Shown in pieces: positions 5,550 to 12,813 of a DNA stretch of 15,325 nucleotides. The notes under the pieces were generated by a model. It saw nothing but the letters and a program-made list of their open reading frames with translations, had not been told where the DNA came from and did not search any database. Every line of letters begins with the position of its first letter. Within the stretch, counting starts at the first letter, position 1. The position numbers were made by a program, and so were the translations under genes. Source of the DNA: an uncultured Candidatus Saccharibacteria bacterium (lineage in GTDB: Bacteria; Patescibacteriota; Saccharimonadia; Saccharimonadales; Saccharimonadaceae); the NCBI GenBank assembly GCA_927910745.1, contig CAKMNX010000020.1:1-15325 (forward strand), read 5' to 3'.

Positions 5550-7295
5550 ATGAAGAAAAAACAATCATCGCAAATACGGAAAAAGCCTCCAGTAGCGTCA
5601 TTGGAGAGTCCCACAGCGCTTATTGAGTGGATTGATGCGATCAGAGCTATGCCATGGTCATCAGCTTGGTCTGAGATAGCGGCACTGGTCTCCTCGTATG
5701 GATGGAAGGCAAAGCTGGATGATGAGAGAAATGAAGAACATTCGCTTGTTTTTGAAGATGCTACTGGGCATACAGTCATCGTTCAATGTAGTGACGACGA
5801 AAGCCGCTATAGTATCACGCGTACTGTCGCTCAAGTAAAGAACAAACGGTTACAGCGCAAATACTACGATGAATACCTCCAAGCGGCCCATGCTGCATGG
5901 GGTAAGCCAAAAGAATATACTGATTACGGCAAATATGCACCGCGTGAGACAGTTTCATATCAGTGGCGATTTTTTCCTATTAAAGATGAGATTTCTTGTG
6001 TCAGAGATATCGATATCATACAGCAAATATGCACGATTGATTTTAGCCCAGTAGACACAAAAGCAAAGCAGTGGGACATCAAGGTATCGTTGCATGTTGA
6101 GAGGAATCTCTCCACGCAGCAGTCACCACCGTACATGACAGGGCGTGGCTGGGTGACAGCACTGAGCTGGCTCGCGGCATTGCCATGGCCATTGTTTGAA
6201 TATGAGCTTGATGCTGTGCGATCATCACTGGGATGGGAGTGGTATAGAGATGCTGCTGATAGTGACTGGCAAAGTGATGTCCTCATAAAAGATAAAGCGG
6301 AGGACGAGGATAATACAGGAGGAAAAAGGCCTGTACGTCATCTGACTCTTGAGTACTGTTTGCCTGGCGACGCACGCAAAAATGAGATACTCGGTCTGCT
6401 CGTCAAATATCGTCAAGCAGGGACCAATGTATGGGGTGTCGCGACACCCCAACAATCGTCGTTTGATTCATCACTATGCTGGCAGTGGAGGTTGCCAACT
6501 GGTGCAGCTATTACCCTTGGCATGCGACCAGCAACCCTTGACGATAACGATCATGGACTGCGTTCGAGTTACATCTTGTATACAATCATCACCGTAGATA
6601 CCGAGCAGCAATGTCATCGAATGAATGACCCATATGGTGTTGTACCGCCTCCAGTAGCACCTCAACAATCCACCGCGACTCATCAGATATGGGATGTATT
6701 TGAAGAAGAGCTCTACCAAACGCTCTGTCAGATCAACGTGCAGCCACGCCAATACACATTGCTATTTGATAGTGATGAAGCAGAGCTCCGGCGGGGGAAT
6801 ACTATTATCAAGTTTGCCGGCCGAGGAACTGAATGCCCGACAGAGATGGTGATTAGCATGGTTGACTTCTTCTGCGAGGCAGAAAAGGATCAACTACAAG
6901 CGTGTGGCTTCGTCGAGGATGATGAGGCGTTTCGCTTGGAGTGTCGATTGCCACAATCGGCTCGTAAAGAGCAGTTGCGTGCGGCGGCCCATGGGTGTGT
7001 AGTTTGGTTACGTGATAGCCAGGGTGTGAGCGAGCCAAGCCGCCTTCTAGTATGGACAGTACGCACCCCAGAGATTGAGAGGGATAGCTGGTGGCTGTGG
7101 CGAAAAGATACAATTGATCCTGGCCAGCTCTACAGCGCAATGATGACTTGCAACAAGCTGGCGTGCGTAGTGTCAATTTGCACCCTGATAATGAAGCGAT
7201 CTATCGCCAGTATAGCGAGAAGTTCTCCACACTTGATCTCACGCAAATACCCAGGGATTATGGCCTCTCATCCCGTCTCGAGAGCGATGTGTTAG
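5550..7295 (+). CDS. Repeat protein 2, first part: domains A3-A4-B1
   Basis: The product begins with a short Lys-rich tail and carries three domains. A3 spans about 20-183 (W-I-D-A-I 27-31, Y-G-W 50-52, A-A-H-A-A-W-G-K-P 112-120). A4 spans about 198-350 (L-P-W-P 211-214, L-G-W 227-229, Q-A-G-T-N-V-W-G 289-296, then ITLGMRPAT 321-329). B1 spans about 378-505 (W-D-V-F-E-E-E-L 381-388, then LRAAAHGCVVWLRD 476-489). B resembles by eye the TY-Chap/YbjN-type chaperone-fold domains of actinobacteria. After about residue 531 the reading frame loses sense; stepping back one base at 7140-7142 continues into the frame of the next entry. The two halves would then form one protein of about 1,250 residues. 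No secretion signal is seen. Confidence 0.65.
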   Translation: MKKKQSSQIRKKPPVASLESPTALIEWIDAIRAMPWSSAWSEIAALVSSYGWKAKLDDERNEEHSLVFEDATGHTVIVQCSDDESRYSITRTVAQVKNKRLQRKYYDEYLQAAHAAWGKPKEYTDYGKYAPRETVSYQWRFFPIKDEISCVRDIDIIQQICTIDFSPVDTKAKQWDIKVSLHVERNLSTQQSPPYMTGRGWVTALSWLAALPWPLFEYELDAVRSSLGWEWYRDAADSDWQSDVLIKDKAEDEDNTGGKRPVRHLTLEYCLPGDARKNEILGLLVKYRQAGTNVWGVATPQQSSFDSSLCWQWRLPTGAAITLGMRPATLDDNDHGLRSSYILYTIITVDTEQQCHRMNDPYGVVPPPVAPQQSTATHQIWDVFEEELYQTLCQINVQPRQYTLLFDSDEAELRRGNTIIKFAGRGTECPTEMVISMVDFFCEAEKDQLQACGFVEDDEAFRLECRLPQSARKEQLRAAAHGCVVWLRDSQGVSEPSRLLVWTVRTPEIERDSWWLWRKDTIDPGQLYSAMMTCNKLACVVSICTLIMKRSIASIARSSPHLISRKYPGIMASHPVSRAMC

Positions 7296-8665
7296 GGTGG
7301 TTTTATGGTATCGGGTCGCTATCGTGGCCCATGACAAAGCATGAGGTATTAGATGCTATTCGACAGGAGCTTGGTTGGGAGATAGATACGCAGCCAGGAT
7401 GTGTCAATAACGTTATTCACCTTGTATCTCCAGCGCAGCACCGTCGAAGCATTACTTGTGAAGACAAGCGGAATGTGATGAACTTTTCCGTTGATGGGCT
7501 ATCACCTGCTGAGGCGCAGGCATTCTATGCTTACTGCACTGAGTATGGCGCGACTGTCTGGGGTGGAGTAGACTCATCGTACAGTACACCCCGGCAAAAT
7601 ATGATCACGTGGTGCCGTCATTACGTGAAGGACAAGCAGGTTATTCGTGAGTCTTGCACGCTGTGGCATAGTAAAACAGAACAGCAGCAGAGTGTCTCTA
7701 TAACACTTAATATACAACAAGTTGCACAAGCGCACGACCATGACTACATGACCTCGCGTAGTTTTATCAACGTTATGAACTGGTTTGATGAATTGACTAA
7801 GTCGTCAGTTCAGCTCAACTTTGAGGCGGTGAGCAACGTATTTGGTTGGCGCAATGATCGGATTACCGAGTCAAGCCAGGTTGGTGTGCTTGCCGCGATC
7901 GATTGGCCAAATGAGTATAACTCTCAGGAATATACCCTTTCGTTTACCTTCCAGTTGCCAGATGGTATGAACACTGATGATGTTCGTGTATTGTGGCAGA
8001 CGTATGTTGAGGCGGGCAATCGCATCTGGGGCACGGCACAGCTACAACAAGATCGTCATGTCGCGCACTGGATTATGCCATCTCAGGATATGCCATCGTA
8101 TAAGCGTCTGACGCTTGGCATCAGGCCAGCCACCGAAGCAGATCATAAAAGGCAGCTGTTCTCGGAGTCTATCTTATATGCAACGTTTGAGGTTGTGTGG
8201 TATGAGTGGTATAATCCAGCGTTAGATACAACGCTTGCAAGCGACACATCATTAACTGCTGACTTTGTTTACCCAACATGGGAGGCGTTTGAGGATGCGT
8301 TATATCAGACACTGCAGTCGTTTTGCACGCAGCCGCGGCAGTATGCCACAATGGTAGATGATGCAATGGAAAGCTGGAAACAACGGACTGCCATACGATT
8401 GAAAGGCCTAGGGGTGGTCGATGACGCGCATGTAGTCATCTCATTTGATGGATGTACAAGACGAACTGGTTTTGCTCAACTAACAAATGATGAGCAACAA
8501 CAATTATGCGCACTTGGATTCAGAAAAGGTAAGTATGACTGGGAGTGCCACGTGCCAAGAGCCGCTTCTGACCAAGCACTACGTGCAGCAGCCCATGGTT
8601 GCGTCGTACGTTTACGCGATATAAGCGGCATTACGTCGCCAGTCGACATGCTTAATTGGACGTGG
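5607..8665 (+). repeat. Tandem duplication of an A-A-B domain unit
   Basis: Two units with the same domain order follow each other: A3 (5607-6098), A4 (6141-6599), B1 (6681-7064), then A5 (7286-7723), A6 (7751-8203), B2 (8273-8665). Corresponding landmarks are 1.59-1.68 kb apart; the LRAAAHGCVV codons start at 6975 and 8579. The second domain of each unit shares LTLG/ITLG-x-RPAT, and the B domains share an identical ten-residue stretch. The copies have diverged well beyond recent duplication. Confidence 0.7.
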
Positions 8666-9313
8666 CAACTGCCACAGCTTGAGTCTGCAAGTCGTCAACT
8701 TGTTACCGCTCAGCTCGATAGCGGTCAGCCGTATATGATCAATTTTGATCTTGCTCGTCTTGGAGTGCAGCAGCATAACGCACAAGGTGCGCCTGATTTT
8801 CGCACATACTGGCTCATGAAAAAGCAGTTCGATGCCAAGATGCAGGTATATCCCACCCCAGAGCAATATGCTGCTCAAGTCAATCGTATTTTGAGTCAGG
8901 TGTGGCCGCTATCCATGGAGCAGTTTGATGACGCGATGCGACAGCAGGGCTGGCGGATAATGAGCATAATGCCCCATATGAAGGCGGTACGGTGGTATCA
9001 TGATGGGGAACTGTCGATGCAAGTGTCTAGTTATAAGGGCATTGTCACTCAGGTGACGATATGTTTTGCAAGTCAATTACCCGTCATGGATTGTCTCGGC
9101 CTTTATCGTTGCTATGCGCAGGCTGGGCGCGCAGCGTGGGGTGAGCCAGTCGATGGTGATAATGTAGGTGAGATTGAACACATCACAAAGGATATACGTA
9201 TCTCAACCACCTGGAGAACTGACATGGGCGATACAATCACCCTTGTGCAGCGTGCGGATCAGCTTGATGTGTCAATTGATATTGCCAAGCGGCAGCAGCC
9301 CAAGACACCCTAA
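7148..9313 (+). CDS. Repeat protein 2, second part: domains A5-A6-B2-A7
   Basis: The frame carries A5 at about 47-192 (S-W-P-M 59-62, L-G-W 75-77), A6 at 202-352 (F-G-W 232-234, A-G-N-R-I-W-G 289-295, LTLGIRPAT 321-329), B2 at 376-506 (W-E-A-F-E-D-A-L 378-385, LRAAAHGCVVRLRD 478-491) and A7 at 570-713 (W-P-L-S 586-589, Q-G-W 600-602, A-G-R-A-A-W-G-E-P 659-667). The TTG at 7148 has no Shine-Dalgarno. Its first residues continue the text of the preceding frame: G-Q-L-Y-S-A-M / D-D-L-Q-Q-A-G-V aligns with GQPYMINFDLARLGV (526-540) after B2. It is therefore best read as the second part of the gene starting at 5550. It ends 24 nt before metG. Cytoplasmic location is inferred. Confidence 0.65.
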   Translation: MQQAGVRSVNLHPDNEAIYRQYSEKFSTLDLTQIPRDYGLSSRLESDVLGWFYGIGSLSWPMTKHEVLDAIRQELGWEIDTQPGCVNNVIHLVSPAQHRRSITCEDKRNVMNFSVDGLSPAEAQAFYAYCTEYGATVWGGVDSSYSTPRQNMITWCRHYVKDKQVIRESCTLWHSKTEQQQSVSITLNIQQVAQAHDHDYMTSRSFINVMNWFDELTKSSVQLNFEAVSNVFGWRNDRITESSQVGVLAAIDWPNEYNSQEYTLSFTFQLPDGMNTDDVRVLWQTYVEAGNRIWGTAQLQQDRHVAHWIMPSQDMPSYKRLTLGIRPATEADHKRQLFSESILYATFEVVWYEWYNPALDTTLASDTSLTADFVYPTWEAFEDALYQTLQSFCTQPRQYATMVDDAMESWKQRTAIRLKGLGVVDDAHVVISFDGCTRRTGFAQLTNDEQQQLCALGFRKGKYDWECHVPRAASDQALRAAAHGCVVRLRDISGITSPVDMLNWTWQLPQLESASRQLVTAQLDSGQPYMINFDLARLGVQQHNAQGAPDFRTYWLMKKQFDAKMQVYPTPEQYAAQVNRILSQVWPLSMEQFDDAMRQQGWRIMSIMPHMKAVRWYHDGELSMQVSSYKGIVTQVTICFASQLPVMDCLGLYRCYAQAGRAAWGEPVDGDNVGEIEHITKDIRISTTWRTDMGDTITLVQRADQLDVSIDIAKRQQPKTP

Positions 9314-9322
9314 CTCGCCCCA

Positions 9323-9331
9323 TGCTATAAT
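9323..9331 (+). promoter_or_regulatory. Extended -10 promoter of metG, predicted leaderless
   Basis: TGC-TATAAT, with a perfect -10 hexamer, ends 6 nt before the metG ATG (9338), exactly as at rsmA. There is no Shine-Dalgarno. Confidence 0.8.
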
Positions 9332-9337
9332 ACCCCT

Positions 9338-10834
9338 ATGACCAAACAACACGCCTACATCACCACTGCTATTCCTTATGTCAACGGTAAGCCGCATATT
9401 GGCAATGCGCTCGACTATCTCCTGGCCGATATCTGGGCGCGCTATCAGAAGCAAAATGGCCACGAGGTACGCTTCCAAGTTGGCACGGATGAGCATGGTA
9501 ATAAAATCGCTGCCAAGGCTCAGGCGAATGGGCTCGACCCACAGGGCTATGTGGACAGCATGTATGGCAACTTCAAAGTCTTGATGGAGGCAGTTGGCGC
9601 AGAATACACTGACTTTATCCGCACGACTGACCCGCACCACGTTGCAGCAGTGCAGTACATCTGGCAGCGGCTTGCTCAGGCGGGGCTGATCTACAAGCAC
9701 ACCTATGAGGGCTGGTACTGCGTGGGGCATGAGGCATTCTTTACCGACAAGGAAGTCCACGAGACGAATGGTATATGTCCTGATCATCAAACGCCGTATG
9801 AGCGCGTCTCAGAGGAGAACTACTACCTCAAAGCGAGTGCCTTTACCGAGCAGATTCGCCAAGCCATTACTGAAGGCCGGATGAAAATCGTGCCCGAGTT
9901 CCGCAAAAATGAGTTTCTCGAGCTTATCAAAAATGGCGTTCAAGATGTCTCGATTAGCCGCCCGCGTAAGACACTGAGCTGGGGTGTGCCAGTGCCGGGC
10001 GACGACAGCCAGGTGATGTACGTATGGCTCGATGCCTTAGCCAACTACATTACAGTACTGGGCTATCCGGACAGGGCCGAGTGGCAGGCGTATTGGCCAG
10101 CCGATGTGCAAGTCATTGGCAAGGATATTTTGCGCTTCCACGCAGGGATCTGGCCAGCCATGTTGCTGGGGCTCGATCTCCCACTACCTAAGACACTACT
10201 CGTTCACGGCTTCGTTCACGTTGGGGGTAGTAAGATGAGCAAAACAGTCGGCAATGTGGTCGACCCAATGGAGATTATTCAGAGCTATGGGGCTGATGCC
10301 TTCCGTTACTTCTTTGCTCGTCATATTCCTACCCAAGACGATGGAGATTTCACCTGGGAGAAATTTGAGAAGGCATACAACGGTGAGCTCGGTAACGACC
10401 TCGGCAACCTTGTGCAGCGAGTGGCAGCCATGCTGACGCGCTACCAAGCAGGAGTGATTGGCGATGCGCCACAAGCTGAGCATGATATGACCATCTACCG
10501 CGACATGATGCAGCGACTGGAGTTTGATAAAGCACTCGATGAAGTATGGAGCTCCGTCCGCAGCCTCAACCAATACCTTGAGCGGGTCAAACCATGGGAG
10601 ATCGCCAAGCGCCGCGCCACCGACCACGACGCCGAGTCGCACCTGAGTGAAGTCTTAGCCTATGCGGCCAGTACTTTGCTGCAGATTGCCGATGAGCTCG
10701 TGCCATTCATGCCTGCCACCGCTCAGGCTATCCACACTATCTTTGGTACTGGCGTCGTGCCAGCCGACGTCCCACCGCTGTTCCCGAAGCGCTATATCCA
10801 CACTCCCGACCCACGAGCTCACGCAGCTCAGTAA
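9338..10834 (+). CDS. metG: Methionyl-tRNA synthetase
   Basis: The 498-residue enzyme charges tRNA-Met with methionine in the cytoplasm and so feeds both initiation and elongation. It is a class I synthetase: the HIGH motif reads H-I-G-N (20-23), GTDEHG is at 49-54, and the KMSKS loop reads KMSKT (299-303). The connective region has only isolated Cys residues (C128, C147), not the four-Cys zinc knuckle, so it belongs to the short form without a structural zinc site. The C-terminal tRNA-binding/dimerisation domain of long bacterial forms is absent. The ATG at 9338 is fixed by the leaderless promoter. tatD follows after 16 nt with its own Shine-Dalgarno, so metG leads a likely operon running to 12795. 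Confidence 0.95.
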   Translation: MTKQHAYITTAIPYVNGKPHIGNALDYLLADIWARYQKQNGHEVRFQVGTDEHGNKIAAKAQANGLDPQGYVDSMYGNFKVLMEAVGAEYTDFIRTTDPHHVAAVQYIWQRLAQAGLIYKHTYEGWYCVGHEAFFTDKEVHETNGICPDHQTPYERVSEENYYLKASAFTEQIRQAITEGRMKIVPEFRKNEFLELIKNGVQDVSISRPRKTLSWGVPVPGDDSQVMYVWLDALANYITVLGYPDRAEWQAYWPADVQVIGKDILRFHAGIWPAMLLGLDLPLPKTLLVHGFVHVGGSKMSKTVGNVVDPMEIIQSYGADAFRYFFARHIPTQDDGDFTWEKFEKAYNGELGNDLGNLVQRVAAMLTRYQAGVIGDAPQAEHDMTIYRDMMQRLEFDKALDEVWSSVRSLNQYLERVKPWEIAKRRATDHDAESHLSEVLAYAASTLLQIADELVPFMPATAQAIHTIFGTGVVPADVPPLFPKRYIHTPDPRAHAAQ

Positions 10835-10850
10835 GCAAAAGGAGTAAACT

Positions 10851-11699
10851 ATGGCAAATGACACGACACCTACCCACAGCAGTACGTCACCCATGCCGCG
10901 CCTCATCGACTCGCATTGCCACCTACACGATTGCGAGTTCTACGACGATGCAGCGCGCGAGGCAGCCTATCAGCAGGCTGTCCAGGCTGGCATTGCTATG
11001 ATCTGTGTGGGGACGGATGTGCGTAGCTCGCGCCAGGCAGTGCAGTTTGCCCTGGCGCACGACCACTGCTATGCAGCGGTGGGTATTCATCCCCATGATG
11101 CTGAGGCAGCGGGTGAGGCAGGCATTGCCGCTATCCGCGAGCTTCTCGCTGAGAAGCCACTGCGGCAGGGCCGGCCTGTCATTGTGGGGGTGGGGGAGAT
11201 TGGCCTAGATTATTTTTATGACAATAGCGCCCGCCCAGCGCAGCAGCAGTGCCTTCAGGCGCAGCTGCAGCTCGCGGCGGAGTTTCAGCTGCCCGTTAGC
11301 TTCCACGTGCGCGACGAAAAGCAAGCGCATGGTGCAGTATGGCAGGACTTTTGGCCTATCTACGATGCCCAGCCAGTGCGCGGGGTTCTGCACAGCTTTA
11401 CCGATACTCAGGCGCAGCTTGAGCAGAGCCGTGCTCGCGGTTTATTTATTGGCGTTAATGGCATCAGCACCTTCACGAAAGACAGTGCTCAGCAGCAGCT
11501 CTACACCGATCTCCCGCTCGATGCAATACTGCTTGAGACCGACGCTCCCTTCTTGACTCCGGCACCCTTCCGTGGTAGAATCAACCTACCGGCTTATGTG
11601 GAGGAGGTAGCCCGCGACCAAGCAGCCAAGAAAGGCCTGCCCATCGCGCGCATCGCCACCACCACAACGGCAAATGTACAAAGGTTATTTGATATATGA
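10851..11699 (+). CDS. tatD: TatD-family metal-dependent DNase
   Basis: The 282-residue protein is a TIM-barrel hydrolase of the TatD family, known as metal-dependent 3'-5' exonucleases or DNases acting in the cytoplasm. Metal ligands and motifs are visible: DSHCHL (20-25, H22 and H24), GEIGLDY (115-121, E116), SFHVRD (150-155, H152), LHSFT (180-184, H181) and ETDAPFLTP (229-237, D231). The Shine-Dalgarno AAAAGGAG (10837-10844) is 6 nt from the ATG. The first 15 residues are a polar extension before the usual P-R-L-I-D-S-H start. Its stop overlaps the next gene as ATGA. Placement after metG is a common bacterial arrangement. Confidence 0.92.
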   Translation: MANDTTPTHSSTSPMPRLIDSHCHLHDCEFYDDAAREAAYQQAVQAGIAMICVGTDVRSSRQAVQFALAHDHCYAAVGIHPHDAEAAGEAGIAAIRELLAEKPLRQGRPVIVGVGEIGLDYFYDNSARPAQQQCLQAQLQLAAEFQLPVSFHVRDEKQAHGAVWQDFWPIYDAQPVRGVLHSFTDTQAQLEQSRARGLFIGVNGISTFTKDSAQQQLYTDLPLDAILLETDAPFLTPAPFRGRINLPAYVEEVARDQAAKKGLPIARIATTTTANVQRLFDI

Positions 11700-12358
11700 G
11701 CGGTGAGAGTTTCTTTCCAATAGATCACACACAAAAAAAGCCCGTGAAGGGCAATTTTACGCAGGAGCAAGAACCACAACCAGGAGAGAACCGCTCCGGC
11801 GTTATATCGTATGATGATCTTTTGGCAATGAGACGAGAACAGCGTATTGCAGCAGCAGTAGCAGGGCTCGCTGATGTTTTGGATGAATGTAACGGTACTA
11901 CAAGGGATAAAAATAAGGGCAAGACAGTATCCCCAGAAGCAATTTATCGTGAGAATATACTCTATACTGCACGAGTGACGCGTCTAGTCTTGATGATGCG
12001 TAGGGATGTTCTCGCGACGAGAGGAAGTAATGAAGCAGATGACTATCTAACACAAGAGGCAGAAGACGCGGCTGATGTTCTAGGCCATGGTAACTCTGGA
12101 ACGCTGAACGGTGGTTTTGACCCATCCAAATGGAATGCTGCAATTAATGGTAGTGATGAAGGTAGTGACGACAATGCACCTAGTGAGCCAGCATCGCCAT
12201 ATTCAGGAAGGCAAGATTATCCAGCAAATGGGAACGGCAACAGTGATGATCCGATAGATCTATCGCAGTACGCAGCAAGACGAGCACATCGTAGTACAGC
12301 TACGGCTACAGCTCCATCTCCTCATAGCGGTTATTACTCTGGGAGGCGCGCTGCCTAG
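11696..12358 (+). CDS. Unknown protein with helical core and disordered tail
   Basis: The product is 220 residues and I do not recognise it. Residues 1-37 are polar and Gln/Pro-rich. Residues 38-128 look like a soluble helical core (D-D-L-L-A-M-R-R-E-Q, then a cluster T-R-L-V-L-M-M-R-R-D at 95-104). Residues 129-220 are low-complexity, rich in Gly, Ser, Asn, Asp and Pro, becoming Arg/Ala/Thr-rich at the end, and are probably disordered. The start overlaps the tatD stop (ATGA) and the stop shares its last base with the GTG of the next gene, so it is translationally linked to both. The gene is somewhat more A-rich than tatD. No signal peptide or membrane helix is seen. Confidence 0.75.
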   Translation: MSGESFFPIDHTQKKPVKGNFTQEQEPQPGENRSGVISYDDLLAMRREQRIAAAVAGLADVLDECNGTTRDKNKGKTVSPEAIYRENILYTARVTRLVLMMRRDVLATRGSNEADDYLTQEAEDAADVLGHGNSGTLNGGFDPSKWNAAINGSDEGSDDNAPSEPASPYSGRQDYPANGNGNSDDPIDLSQYAARRAHRSTATATAPSPHSGYYSGRRAA

Positions 12359-12795
12359 TGAAAAAGCCAAGCTCACTCCTTGGTAAGGCCTATGCGCTGC
12401 TGGCGGGCGATACCAGTGTTGGCAAGTCGAAGAAGCGGCCCTTTAAGCGCTATACCGAACGCGAGCTTATCACGCTTGAGAGCGAGATTGGGGCGGAGCT
12501 ATTTGGCCCAGTCGAGAAGGGGCGGCACCGCGAATTCTTTTGCCTCGACGAAAAAACCTGGATCTGGCACGAAGAATGGACGGACGAGAAGCGCCATATC
12601 CAGACCAATACTATCCGCTACGAGATTAACGACCAAGGCATCCTCAAAGCACAAGAGGGTGCTCGCTACAGCTACCTGATCGGTGATGAACTACGTAATT
12701 TTGTCATGGCAACGCGCCTCTATTATGAGCGGGTAGCACGCGAGATTTACCGCGTTGACCCCAATACTGGCCAGCGTTTCGCCGATCCGGACTAG
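12358..12795 (+). CDS. Unknown small soluble protein
   Basis: The product is 145 residues from a GTG that shares one base with the preceding stop codon. I do not recognise a family. A basic N-terminus (about 1-32, many Lys/Arg) is followed by an alpha/beta-looking body with an aromatic cluster (F-F-C-L-D-E-K-T-W-I-W-H-E-E-W, 60-74), a strand-like T-I-R-Y-E-I (85-90) and a C-terminal helix (107-132) ending in D-P-D. The well-formed body and its tight overlap argue for a real gene. G-D-T-S-V-G-K-S (17-24) fits the Walker A pattern, but nothing else suggests a nucleotide-binding enzyme. It closes the metG-tatD operon, 2 nt before the next promoter motif. Confidence 0.8.
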   Translation: MKKPSSLLGKAYALLAGDTSVGKSKKRPFKRYTERELITLESEIGAELFGPVEKGRHREFFCLDEKTWIWHEEWTDEKRHIQTNTIRYEINDQGILKAQEGARYSYLIGDELRNFVMATRLYYERVAREIYRVDPNTGQRFADPD

Positions 12796-12797
12796 AG

Positions 12798-12806
12798 TGC
12801 TATACT
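12798..12806 (+). promoter_or_regulatory. Extended -10 promoter of the cysteine desulfurase operon
   Basis: TGC-TATACT ends 7 nt before the GTG at 12814 and 19 nt before the ATG at 12826. A leaderless start on the GTG fits the pattern of the window; the ATG, with GGAG (12811-12814) 11 nt away, is the alternative. Confidence 0.65.
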
Positions 12807-12813
12807 AATTGGA

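Noticed and set aside
7134..7152. Programmed -1 ribosomal frameshift in the large repeat gene
   Set aside because: There is no X-XXY-YYZ slippery heptamer and no clear downstream structure; a one-base deletion explains it more simply.
12406..12429. Walker A-like G-D-T-S-V-G-K-S in the 145-aa unknown protein
   Set aside because: The protein is small, lacks a Walker B motif and has no P-loop fold signature around it; the match is probably chance.
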